From: Romboutsia sp. 13368
GTDB lineage: Bacteria; Bacillota; Clostridia; Peptostreptococcales; Peptostreptococcaceae
Reading direction: 5' to 3'
DNA length: 8,572 nucleotides
Assembly: GCF_018336475.1 (NCBI RefSeq)
Contig: NZ_CP048741.1
Location: forward strand, 2,111,572 to 2,120,143
Shown: positions 1 to 6,084 of the stretch, in pieces
Layout of the letters: each line of letters starts with the position of its first letter
How positions within the stretch are numbered: the first letter of the stretch is position 1
The notes under the pieces: model-generated
Databases searched by the model: none
What the model was told of the DNA's origin: nothing
Seen by the model: the letters and a program-made list of their open reading frames with translations, nothing else
Position numbers and translations under genes: made by a program

Positions 1-1548
1 TACTATCTTAGTTGTAAAATCTTCTATATTCCACACATCATCTACTATATCCATGTAGAATTCTGGTTCATGTGATACTAAAAGTACTGTTCCCTTAAAT
101 TCCTTTATAGCTTTCTTAAGTTCATCTTTAGCTTCTACGTCTAAGTGATTTGTAGGTTCGTCTAAAACTAATAAGTTTATATTTTTTAACATTATCTTAC
201 ATAATCTAACTTTAGCAGCTTCTCCTCCGCTTAAAACTCTCATTTGGCTTGTTATATGCTCATTAGTTAGTCCACACTTAGCAAGACTTTGTCTTACTTC
301 AAAGTTTGTAAGTCCTGGGAATTCTGCCCATACTTCATCCATTGGAGTATTATAGTTATCTCTTGAGCTTTCTTGTTCAAAGTATCCAACTTCTAAATAA
401 TCTCCATGTCTTACTTCTCCACCAAATGGTTTTATTATTCCAAGTAATGTTTTAAGTAATGTTGATTTACCTATACCATTCATACCTTTTAAAGCTATCT
501 TTTGATTTCTCTCTAATATAAAGTTTAATGGTTTAGTTAAAGCTTCATCATAACCTAAAATTAAATCATTTGTTTCAAATACAAATCTACTTGGAGTTCT
601 CGCTTCTTTAAATCCAAAAGTAGGTTTTATCTTTTCTTTTGGTTTTTCTAATATTTCCATTTTATCCAATTGTTTTTGTCTACTATTTGCCATACCACGA
701 GTAGCAACTCTTGCTTTATTTCTAGCTACAAAGTCCTCTAGTCTCTTTCTCTCCTCAACCTGCTTGTCGTATGCATTTTCTTCTTGACGCTTCTTTATTT
801 CATTAAGTCTTACAAACTCATCATAATTTCCTTTATATCTATTTAGTTCTCCATTTTCCATATGATATATTACATTACAAGTGTCATTTATAAATGATAT
901 ATCATGTGATACTAAGATGAAACTATTTTCGTATTCTTGAAGATATCTTGTTAACCAAACTATATGTTCTTCATCTAAATAGTTTGTAGGCTCATCTAAT
1001 ATTAATATTGTAGGATTTTCAAGTAATAATTTAGTAAGAAGTACTTTTGTTCTTTGTCCTCCACTTAAATCAGTTACATCTCTATCTAAACCTATTTCTC
1101 CAAGACCTAATCCGTTAGCTATTTCTTGTATTTTAGCGTCTATCATATAAAATCCGCTATTTTCTAATATAGTTTGTATATCTGCTGTTTCTTCCATAAG
1201 TTTAGCCATTTCTTCATCATTAGCCTCACCCATTTTGTCGTACATAGCTAACATTTCTTGCTCTAAATCAAACATTGACTTAAAAGCTTCTCTTAATATA
1301 TCTCTAATAGTTTTCCCTTTTTCAAGAACAGTATGTTGATCTAAGTAACCTACACTAACTCTTGATGACCACTTTATATTACCTGCATCTGGCATAAGTT
1401 TTTTTGTTATTATATTTAAGAAAGTTGATTTACCTTCTCCATTTGCTCCAACTAATGCTATATGTTCACCTTTTCTAAGTCTAAATGAAACATTTTCTAG
1501 TATAGTTCTAGCTCCAAAGCCATGGCTTACATTTTCTACTACTAGCAT
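1..1548 (-). CDS. ABC-F family ATPase (YkpA/YbiT-like), 3' end cut by window
   Basis: 516 codons are visible with no stop; ABC-F proteins are usually about 520-540 residues, so only the extreme C-terminus is missing. Two ABC ATPase domains lie in one chain with no membrane segments. Domain 1 has Walker A GANGEGKST (34-42), signature LSGGQ (161-165), Walker B plus DEPTNYLD (185-192) and switch VSHD (213-216). Domain 2 has Walker A GMNGIGKST (355-363), signature LSGGE (439-443), DEPTNHLD (463-470) and VSHE (491-494). A charged linker at about 240-325, rich in Lys/Arg/Glu, separates them, as expected for the ABC-F interdomain (P-site tRNA-interacting) linker. ABC-F proteins act in the cytoplasm on the ribosome, as translation factors or antibiotic-resistance proteins, and are not transporters. 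The overall pattern resembles the housekeeping YkpA/YbiT branch more than known resistance types, but I cannot prove the subfamily. The ATG at 1548 follows AGAGGTG at 1554-1560. It appears to be its own transcription unit. Confidence 0.93.
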   Translation of the reverse strand, partial: MLVVENVSHGFGARTILENVSFRLRKGEHIALVGANGEGKSTFLNIITKKLMPDAGNIKWSSRVSVGYLDQHTVLEKGKTIRDILREAFKSMFDLEQEMLAMYDKMGEANDEEMAKLMEETADIQTILENSGFYMIDAKIQEIANGLGLGEIGLDRDVTDLSGGQRTKVLLTKLLLENPTILILDEPTNYLDEEHIVWLTRYLQEYENSFILVSHDISFINDTCNVIYHMENGELNRYKGNYDEFVRLNEIKKRQEENAYDKQVEERKRLEDFVARNKARVATRGMANSRQKQLDKMEILEKPKEKIKPTFGFKEARTPSRFVFETNDLILGYDEALTKPLNFILERNQKIALKGMNGIGKSTLLKTLLGIIKPFGGEVRHGDYLEVGYFEQESSRDNYNTPMDEVWAEFPGLTNFEVRQSLAKCGLTNEHITSQMRVLSGGEAAKVRLCKIMLKNINLLVLDEPTNHLDVEAKDELKKAIKEFKGTVLLVSHEPEFYMDIVDDVWNIEDFTTKIV

Positions 1549-1588
1549 CTTAACACCTCTTTATAATTTTTTATCTACATTCTATACT

Positions 1589-1617
1589 ATAATATATTCT
1601 TTTTTGACTTAAATCAA
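1589..1617 (-). promoter_or_regulatory. Sigma-A-type promoter of the ABC-F gene
   Basis: On the minus strand, TTGATT (1617-1612) is followed after exactly 17 bases by TATTAT (1594-1589). These match the -35 and -10 consensus in 4/6 and 5/6 positions. Transcription would begin near 1582, giving a leader of about 34 bases that contains the AGAGGTG ribosome binding site. The -35 box lies inside an imperfect 14-base palindrome (TTGATTTAAGTCAA), which could be an operator or chance. Confidence 0.6.
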
Positions 1618-1652
1618 GTATTTGACATATGTCTAATGCTCCTAATTAGATA

Positions 1653-2360
1653 TTAAATATAAAGTAAATCATTATAAAACATAATCATGCATCCAGCTGT
1701 AGTCTTTTGAGCTAATGTTAGACTTTTTAAAGCTATTAAGTAAAACTTTGTGTTTAAATCAGTTATATCTTTATGCATAAAATCAAATTTGATAGCATTT
1801 AATGAATTATAATTAGCATAATCAGCAACTGAGTTTAATATTATAGGCTCTTCTGTACACTTAAATCTATTTATTATCCTATAGTTTTCTTTTATATAAG
1901 ATTCAAATTGTCTATGATTATCAAATAACTTTCCCTTAGCATGTTGTGGTATTGTTAAATCTTGAATTATATGGCACATAGCTCCAAAATAAAACATACT
2001 TTGCTCATAGTTATCTAATTTAAAGTATTTAATAGCCTGTGAATAATAATCACTTGATACAGTAAGCGCATTTTCCTCATACCCATACATTCCTTTTTCT
2101 TCTCTTGGATTGTAAAAGTGTTGATAGCATTTAAAATCCTGATCTGCCCATACTAATCCTTCATTCACTTTTGATTTATACTCTTTAAATAATTTTAATT
2201 CATCATGATATCCATTAATATTTAAAATTTCTAATGCATTTTCTTGTATATATAAATGTACTTCACACTCTGTTTTTTTAATTGTCCTTTTTATTGGACT
2301 TACTACTTTAAATGTACTAGTTAATGCTTTTCCATAGGCACTTTCTAGCTTACTTGTCAT
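1653..2360 (-). CDS. Zinc-dependent phospholipase C-fold protein, no signal peptide
   Basis: 235 residues from the chosen start. The protein resembles the N-terminal catalytic domain of clostridial alpha-toxin / Bacillus cereus phospholipase C. Counting from the GTG three codons upstream (position 2369), likely zinc ligands are H38, D76 or D78, H84 (in YQHFYNP), H133 and D137 with H143 (HIIQDLTIPQH), and H152 with E156 (NHRQFESYIKE). The end, TLAQKTTAGCMIMFYND, also resembles alpha-toxin's TLANSQKGTAG region. Family members hydrolyse phospholipids or related phosphodiesters using three zinc ions. Two features are odd: no hydrophobic export signal precedes the domain, and the membrane-binding C2-like domain of alpha-toxin (about 370 residues) is absent. 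The N-terminal Trp that serves as a ligand after signal cleavage also has no obvious equivalent. It starts 16 bases after the amidase gene and is probably cotranscribed with it. The substrate is unknown. I see no convincing terminator downstream. Confidence 0.82.
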   Translation of the reverse strand: MTSKLESAYGKALTSTFKVVSPIKRTIKKTECEVHLYIQENALEILNINGYHDELKLFKEYKSKVNEGLVWADQDFKCYQHFYNPREEKGMYGYEENALTVSSDYYSQAIKYFKLDNYEQSMFYFGAMCHIIQDLTIPQHAKGKLFDNHRQFESYIKENYRIINRFKCTEEPIILNSVADYANYNSLNAIKFDFMHKDITDLNTKFYLIALKSLTLAQKTTAGCMIMFYNDLLYI

Positions 2361-2365
2361 TGACA

Positions 2366-2371
2366 TCACCT
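2366..2371 (-). promoter_or_regulatory. Ribosome binding site deciding the phospholipase start
   Basis: AGGTGA sits 5 bases before the ATG at 2360. The two earlier in-frame candidates, ATG at 2366 and GTG at 2369, overlap or abut this sequence and would have no usable ribosome binding site. The start at 2360 is therefore preferred. Confidence 0.65.
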
Positions 2372-2376
2372 ATATT

Positions 2377-3165
2377 TTATTTATTTGTAAAATACTCTTC
2401 CAGGCCATCTGATATAGATTTCATTAACTTGTTTTGATATTCTGGATTTGACATCATTTGGTCTTCATTATAATTACTTAAAAATCCCATTTCAACTAAA
2501 ACTACAGGAACTTGTGACCAATTAAATCCTGTTAAATCATTTCTTTCAAATACTCCATTTACTTCTATACCTGCTTCTTTCATTTTATTTTCGATGAAAT
2601 TTGCACATACTTTACTATCTTCATATATATCAGTTGTATATTTACTTTCTTTAGCTGGTATTAAAATTGATGCTCCTGTTTTACTTGGGTTATTTAAGCT
2701 ATCTGCATGTATTCTTACAACCATGTCTGCTTTATTATTATTTGCAAATATTGCTCTTTCAGAGTTGCTTATATTAACATCATGACTTTCTCTAGTCATT
2801 ATTACTTTATATCCCTTACTTTCTAATATATTCTTTAAAACTTTGGATGCCTCTAAATTTAAAATATATTCTGGTTTTTTTGTAGCTACGCCTGTAGCCC
2901 CTGATGATACCCTAGCTTTTTTTACATATGAACCTGGTGCTACCGGCTCTGAATTACTATCACCTTTTTCTTGATGTCCAGGGTCAATACATACTAATAT
3001 ATCTTTTACCTCTATATCTTTATCATCTTCTTTTTTTTCATCTACTTTTATGCCATTACTAATTAAATTAGTTGCTTTATATAAATTTTTTGCAGGATCT
3101 GAAGTTCCTATAACCACTACAGCTATTGCAATTATAATACCAATTAAAATTCTATAATTTTTCAT
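2377..3165 (-). CDS. N-acetylmuramoyl-L-alanine amidase (Amidase_3), membrane-anchored or secreted
   Basis: 262 residues. Residues 5-20 form a hydrophobic segment after MKNYR (uncleaved anchor or signal). A charged spacer follows to about 55, then the Amidase_3 zinc hydrolase domain at about 56-260. Visible catalytic features are the first zinc His in CIDPGHQEKGD (H64), Glu in YILNLEAS (E105), VMTRE-type strand VIMTRE (121-126), second zinc His in VRIHADS (H153), and the catalytic Glu in VVLVEMGFLSN (E225). Family members cut the amide bond between N-acetylmuramic acid and L-Ala of the stem peptide, outside the membrane. The domain resembles CwlD-type clostridial enzymes, but nothing here proves a role in spore cortex muramic lactam formation, so no symbol is given. 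It is probably the first gene of an operon with the phospholipase-like gene. A longer frame reaches 3225, but that extension has no ribosome binding site and would spoil the signal segment. Confidence 0.92.
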   Translation of the reverse strand: MKNYRILIGIIIAIAVVVIGTSDPAKNLYKATNLISNGIKVDEKKEDDKDIEVKDILVCIDPGHQEKGDSNSEPVAPGSYVKKARVSSGATGVATKKPEYILNLEASKVLKNILESKGYKVIMTRESHDVNISNSERAIFANNNKADMVVRIHADSLNNPSKTGASILIPAKESKYTTDIYEDSKVCANFIENKMKEAGIEVNGVFERNDLTGFNWSQVPVVLVEMGFLSNYNEDQMMSNPEYQNKLMKSISDGLEEYFTNK

Positions 3166-3172
3166 ATCATAA

Positions 3173-3179
3173 CTCCCTT
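3173..3179 (-). promoter_or_regulatory. Ribosome binding site deciding the amidase start
   Basis: AAGGGAG lies 7 bases before the ATG at 3165, directly ahead of the signal/anchor segment. It favours this start over the in-frame ATG at 3225. Confidence 0.75.
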
Positions 3180-3295
3180 CTATGTAATAAAATTTTAAGT
3201 ATAATGCATAGAGTATTATCTCCATTATTTATTATTTTTATAAATAATAGGTTAAATTAAAATTCATATTAGTTTTTAATTTTTTTATATTATCA

Positions 3296-3301
3296 TATAA
3301 T
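3296..3301 (+). promoter_or_regulatory. Possible -10 box for the small gene at 3329
   Basis: A perfect TATAAT lies 18 bases before the AGGAGG ribosome binding site (3319-3324). At 17-base spacing the -35 position reads TTTTTA (3273-3278), a poor match. The 3166-3328 region is a divergent intergenic stretch that must also hold the amidase promoter on the other strand, which I could not pick out. In DNA this AT-rich the call is tentative. Confidence 0.35.
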
Positions 3302-3328
3302 TTTTATATAACTTTTTTAGGAGGTTTT

Positions 3329-3691
3329 ATGAAAAAGGTAATTCCAAAAAGTATGAATAGAAATCTAAATATAAATGATTCTAAATTATGTACTTTTAGT
3401 TCATTGGATTATATATTGTTAGCATCTACATTAGCTGTAGCTTTAGGTGAGGAACTTAGTACTAATGATATAAATATATTAGCTACTTTTTTAGACGTTT
3501 TATCTGATGAACTTGCTTTAATAGCAACTATTGATGAATGTTCATCTTCTGATCCCGAAGAGCCAATTCCAGCACCAACACCAGATGTTGCTATGACTAG
3601 AACTCAAATTAACAAAACATGTTGTAAAAATAATCCCTATAAGAAAAAAATTATAAAAAAAAGAATAAAGCGAAAAAAAACACTTGATTAA
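3329..3691 (+). CDS. Small protein of unknown function, acidic middle and lysine-rich tail
   Basis: 120 residues with an excellent ribosome binding site, AGGAGG at 3319-3324, four bases before ATG. Residues 25-70 are predicted to form two helices (SLDYILLASTLAVALGEEL, then STNDINILATFLDVLSDEL). The pattern, including flanking Cys21 and Cys71, recalls small clostridial proteins of the DUF6774 kind, from memory and at low certainty. Residues 59-79 are acidic and 78-85 proline-rich. A CC pair follows at 98-99, and the last 21 residues contain 11 Lys/Arg. No signal peptide or clear membrane span is visible. The basic tail is encoded largely by three A-runs (A7 at 3644-3650, A8 at 3655-3662, A8 at 3673-3680). 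The last codons and stop lie inside the terminator hairpin. No function can be assigned. It appears monocistronic, with the amidase operon divergent on one side and the SpoIVB-like gene 325 bases downstream. Confidence 0.72.
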   Translation: MKKVIPKSMNRNLNINDSKLCTFSSLDYILLASTLAVALGEELSTNDINILATFLDVLSDELALIATIDECSSSDPEEPIPAPTPDVAMTRTQINKTCCKNNPYKKKIIKKRIKRKKTLD

Positions 3692-3715
3692 ATTTAATTT
3701 ATTAAGGGTTTTTTT
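3674..3715 (+). terminator. Intrinsic terminator of the small gene
   Basis: A hairpin pairs CTTGAT with ATTAAG (one G-T pair) and AAAT with ATTT around a TTA loop. An A-run on the 5' side pairs with the run of seven T after AAGGG. The stop codon at 3689-3691 lies within the stem. Because the A-run flanks the other arm, it could also terminate minus-strand transcription. Confidence 0.75.
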
Positions 3716-3958
3716 ATGTTTTATATTACATACTTTCCATATATACTTTTTATATTGTACTTTTAGATTTTTACGATTTATATAATTCTATATTTTCTTA
3801 ACTATATTATTAAAATTTTAAATTTAATAATTATTTTATATCTTATAATTTCTAGTTTTCTGACTTATTTATTGTTTTTGCAATCTACGGTTTGGCTTCT
3901 TATGTTTTCCAAGAATCAAAATATTATTACTGCAAAATATAATATTAAATCAAAGCAC
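3716..3958. other. AT-rich intergenic stretch, no gene seen
   Basis: Between the terminator and the tandem repeat I see no credible gene. The longest leading frame (ATG at 3716) encodes only 16 hydrophobic residues. A perfect TATAAT at 3938-3943 lacks a -35 partner. TTGCAA (3878-3883) with a 17-base gap to TATGTT (3901-3906) is a weak alternative promoter for the SpoIVB-like gene. No clear sporulation-sigma promoter could be recognised by eye. Confidence 0.5.
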
Positions 3959-3999
3959 CATGACTTATTAAATATTTCATGACTTATTAAATATTTCAT
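3959..3999 (+). repeat. Two 19-base tandem direct repeats before the SpoIVB-like gene
   Basis: CATGACTTATTAAATATTT occurs twice head to tail with no mismatch (3959-3977, 3978-3996), followed by a third CAT. It ends three bases before the AAGGAAGGTG ribosome binding site (4003-4012) of the gene starting at 4017. It may be a recent duplication, or a regulatory element in the leader. Confidence 0.85.
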
Positions 4000-4016
4000 C
4001 GAAAGGAAGGTGTTTT

Positions 4017-5006
4017 ATGTTTTATAAAAATGGTAATAAAAAAATTATTAATACAAAATTTTCATTACTTGTATGCTTATTATTTTTAATATATTTTTTC
4101 TCAAACAATTTAATTTATGCAAAATCTATAACAAAAACTGAAAATGAATCTTTAATACCTATAGGTAATGTAATTCACATAGAAACACAGTTAGAAAATA
4201 TTACTGTAAGAGGTACTACAAATAGCTCTCCTTTTAATTTAGGTGATGAAATAATTAGTATAAATAATATTAATATTAAAAACTATAGCGATTTATCTAA
4301 TATATTAAATAGTTTGCCAAACAATACAAATATTATTAATGTTACAGTAAAAAGAAATAATCATTTGATAAATATAAAAACAATAAAAGAAAAATTAGAT
4401 GAGGTAAATTTAACAGATAATATATCAGGATTTGCTACATTAACCTATATTAATCCTATAAGTGGTGAATTTGGAGCTATCGCCCATCCTATTAGCTTAG
4501 GTAGTTATAGAAAAATAAATATAAAAAATGGTTTTATTTCAACAACATCTAATTTAAATATAAAAAAATCTTATAGAGGAAATGTTGGATGTATTAATGC
4601 AAAACCAAAAGATTATATAGGTAAATTCAATAACAATACAAACTTCGGTATAAAAGGAAACATAGTAAAATTAGATACTTCTAATTTTAAAATTTATGAA
4701 GTAGCATCTTTAGATGAAGTAATGACAGGTAAAGCTCAAATACTTTTGCAAACTAGTAATGATGGTTGTAAAAAATTTGATATAGAAATCCTAAGTATAG
4801 AAAATCAAAAAGCTCCTAAACCTAAAACATTTAAGATACGTATAGTGGACAAAGAGCTTTTACAGCTTACAGGTGGAATTGTTCAAGGTATGAGTGGTAC
4901 TCCTATAATTCAAAATGATAAAATAATTGGTGCTATATCTCATGCAGTTGAAAATGATCCTACCACTGGATATGCAGTTTTTATTAAGTGGATGATGGAA
5001 AACTAG
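4017..5006 (+). CDS. spoIVB: SpoIVB-type PDZ serine peptidase (S55 family), sporulation
   Basis: 329 residues. A hydrophobic segment at about 15-35 follows a basic N-terminus and should anchor or export the protein. A PDZ domain spans about 48-125 (RGTTNSSPFNLGDEIISINN). The S55 protease domain follows: His157 in FGAIAHPIS, Ser293 in GGIVQGMSGTPI, and Asp278 in IRIVDKELL exactly 15 residues before the Ser, the same spacing as Asp363/Ser378 of Bacillus subtilis SpoIVB. The triad therefore appears intact. In B. subtilis, SpoIVB is made in the forespore and triggers pro-sigma-K processing. In the C. difficile group that pathway is largely missing, and a second paralogue, SpoIVB2, has been linked to sporulation. 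This copy, next to yunB and a penicillin-binding protein gene, may be that paralogue (inference from recalled gene order). It is about 100 residues shorter than the B. subtilis protein. The start follows AAGGAAGGTG at 4003-4012, and the gene converges on yunB. Confidence 0.9.
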   Translation: MFYKNGNKKIINTKFSLLVCLLFLIYFFSNNLIYAKSITKTENESLIPIGNVIHIETQLENITVRGTTNSSPFNLGDEIISINNINIKNYSDLSNILNSLPNNTNIINVTVKRNNHLINIKTIKEKLDEVNLTDNISGFATLTYINPISGEFGAIAHPISLGSYRKINIKNGFISTTSNLNIKKSYRGNVGCINAKPKDYIGKFNNNTNFGIKGNIVKLDTSNFKIYEVASLDEVMTGKAQILLQTSNDGCKKFDIEILSIENQKAPKPKTFKIRIVDKELLQLTGGIVQGMSGTPIIQNDKIIGAISHAVENDPTTGYAVFIKWMMEN

Positions 5007-5015
5007 TAAAACTAA

Positions 5016-5056
5016 ATGAAGTAAGTGACTAATAAAATTTTAGTAACTTACTTCAT
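5016..5056. terminator. Shared hairpin between convergent spoIVB-like gene and yunB
   Basis: ATGAAGTAAGT (5016-5026) pairs perfectly with ACTTACTTCAT (5046-5056). After one mismatch, five further base pairs (ACTAA with TTAGT) extend the stem. It lies 10 bases past the plus-strand stop and 9 bases past the yunB stop. The T-run is weak on the plus side and somewhat better on the minus side (TTTAGTTTTAC), so it probably serves both genes. Confidence 0.7.
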
Positions 5057-5064
5057 TCAATATA

Positions 5065-5742
5065 TTATTGAGGTAACATATTAGGTACGACTTCTTCTGG
5101 AACATTGACATAACTTTGTGGCACATCTCCAACTATTATAGTTTCACATATTGGAATTTGTGATTTTACTTCTTTTGTTGAAGTTGTTAGAGGTATAACT
5201 ACTTTGACTTGTGTTTTAGCCTCTAAATAAATTGTGTGTCTAGTTTGATTTATTCCAGCTGATTCAAACTTAGTTTTAAAATCAACTGATACAGTACCTA
5301 TAGGTTCAATAGATACTTTTAATTGTGGTCCATATTTCGCTAGTATAGGACTTTTCAAAGCAGTTCCTATTGGTATGTACGCAGTAGTGCTCTTTACCTG
5401 TTTTAATTCATTTTGTATTTCTAATGCAACATCTGATGCTATTTGATTCATTAAAATAGTATTGGACTGTATCATAGATATTTTTCCTTGAGAATCTAAC
5501 TTCGTATATATTAAATCTGAATAATCTATTTTATCTTTTACAGTCTCTCCAACTGCTTTATTTATAGCTCTGTTTGCAAGTTCTAAAGATTTAGTTTCAG
5601 CAAGTACGGTAATTGTTGGTCTTAAACTATTATCAACATATATAAAACTGCCTATAAATACAGACACTATAAATATCATTATAAACGTAACTATAATTCT
5701 TTTAAAGTCACCTAGTTTGGAATCTATTAATCTTTTCCCCAA
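5065..5742 (-). CDS. yunB: Sporulation protein YunB
   Basis: 225 residues. A basic N-terminus is followed by a single membrane segment at about 16-36, and the rest should lie outside the membrane. Stretches that recall the YunB family are DKIDYSDLIYTKLDSQGKIS (70-89), IPIGTALKSPILAKYGP (123-139), EPIGTVSVDFKTKFESAGIN (146-165) with QTRHTIYLE after it, and IPICETIIVGDVPQSY (196-211). In B. subtilis yunB belongs to the mother-cell sigma-E regulon and its loss impairs sporulation; the biochemical role is unknown. The start is TTG at 5742, chosen because AAGGGGG at 5749-5755 is correctly spaced. The first in-frame ATG, at residue 22, would remove half of the membrane segment. I did not find a convincing sigma-E promoter in the 228-base divergent region shared with the penicillin-binding protein gene. 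Confidence 0.92.
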   Translation of the reverse strand: MGKRLIDSKLGDFKRIIVTFIMIFIVSVFIGSFIYVDNSLRPTITVLAETKSLELANRAINKAVGETVKDKIDYSDLIYTKLDSQGKISMIQSNTILMNQIASDVALEIQNELKQVKSTTAYIPIGTALKSPILAKYGPQLKVSIEPIGTVSVDFKTKFESAGINQTRHTIYLEAKTQVKVVIPLTTSTKEVKSQIPICETIIVGDVPQSYVNVPEEVVPNMLPQ

Positions 5743-5748
5743 AATAAT

Positions 5749-5755
5749 CCCCCTT
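5749..5755 (-). promoter_or_regulatory. Ribosome binding site supporting the yunB TTG start
   Basis: AAGGGGG lies six bases before TTG at 5742. No ATG or GTG start is available in frame at a usable distance, so this site decides for a TTG start. Confidence 0.7.
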
Positions 5756-5933
5756 ATTATTTTTATGTTATAACTTTAAATTATTTTCTTATTTTTAAAT
5801 ATTATATATATTATTTAAATTAACATATTTTTAGTATATAAGTAAAAAATAATTAATACTATAACTTTAGGATAATATATATCGTTACATTACTTTCATT
5901 TTTGTGTATTAATTAGAAAATAATTATCATATG

Positions 5934-5942
5934 TGGTATAAT
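5934..5942 (+). promoter_or_regulatory. Extended -10 promoter of the penicillin-binding protein gene
   Basis: TGGTATAAT gives a perfect -10 hexamer (5937-5942) with the TG extension (5934-5935). The -35 region is poor (TTAGAA at 5913-5918, 18-base gap), which is usual for extended -10 promoters. Transcription would start near 5949, just before AAGGAGGT at 5955-5962 and the ATG at 5971. The promoter and ribosome binding site are those of an active housekeeping gene even though the frame is interrupted at codon 38. Confidence 0.6.
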
Positions 5943-5970
5943 ATTACATTAGGTAAGGAGGTTAAGCTTA

Positions 5971-6084
5971 ATGAGTAATGATAACAATGAAAATAATAAA
6001 ATAAGAAGAAAAAAAGTAAGTTCTTCTGCTAATAAGAATAATTCTTCTAGAAATACTAACTCTAGCAAACCTAAAACTAGATAA
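5971..6084 (+). other. 37-codon leader frame left by the premature stop
   Basis: From the well-placed ATG, translation yields 37 residues rich in Asn, Ser and Lys/Arg and stops at TAA 6082-6084. This is the cytoplasmic tail of the penicillin-binding protein rather than a separate gene, since the same composition continues after the stop up to the membrane segment. Confidence 0.7.

Noticed and set aside
2594..2785. 63-residue plus-strand frame
   Set aside because: Lies entirely antisense to the amidase catalytic domain, with no ribosome binding site.
3230..3249. Eight-base-pair hairpin made only of A and T
   Set aside because: Perfect but entirely A/T with no T-run, and such hairpins are expected by chance in this composition.
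3716..3766. 16-residue hydrophobic frame after the terminator
   Set aside because: Too short, and its only purine-rich upstream sequence is part of the terminator stem.
3854..3868. Weak resemblance to a CodY operator
   Set aside because: About five of fifteen positions mismatch; not above chance in AT-rich DNA.
3960..3990. Two minimal frames (ATG ACT TAT TAA) within the tandem repeat, as regulatory upstream peptides
   Set aside because: Neither has a ribosome binding site; the pattern follows from the duplication.
6082..6084. TAA as a recoded or read-through codon
   Set aside because: The stop arises exactly at a duplication junction, which explains it fully. No other internal stops occur in genes here and there is no recoding context.
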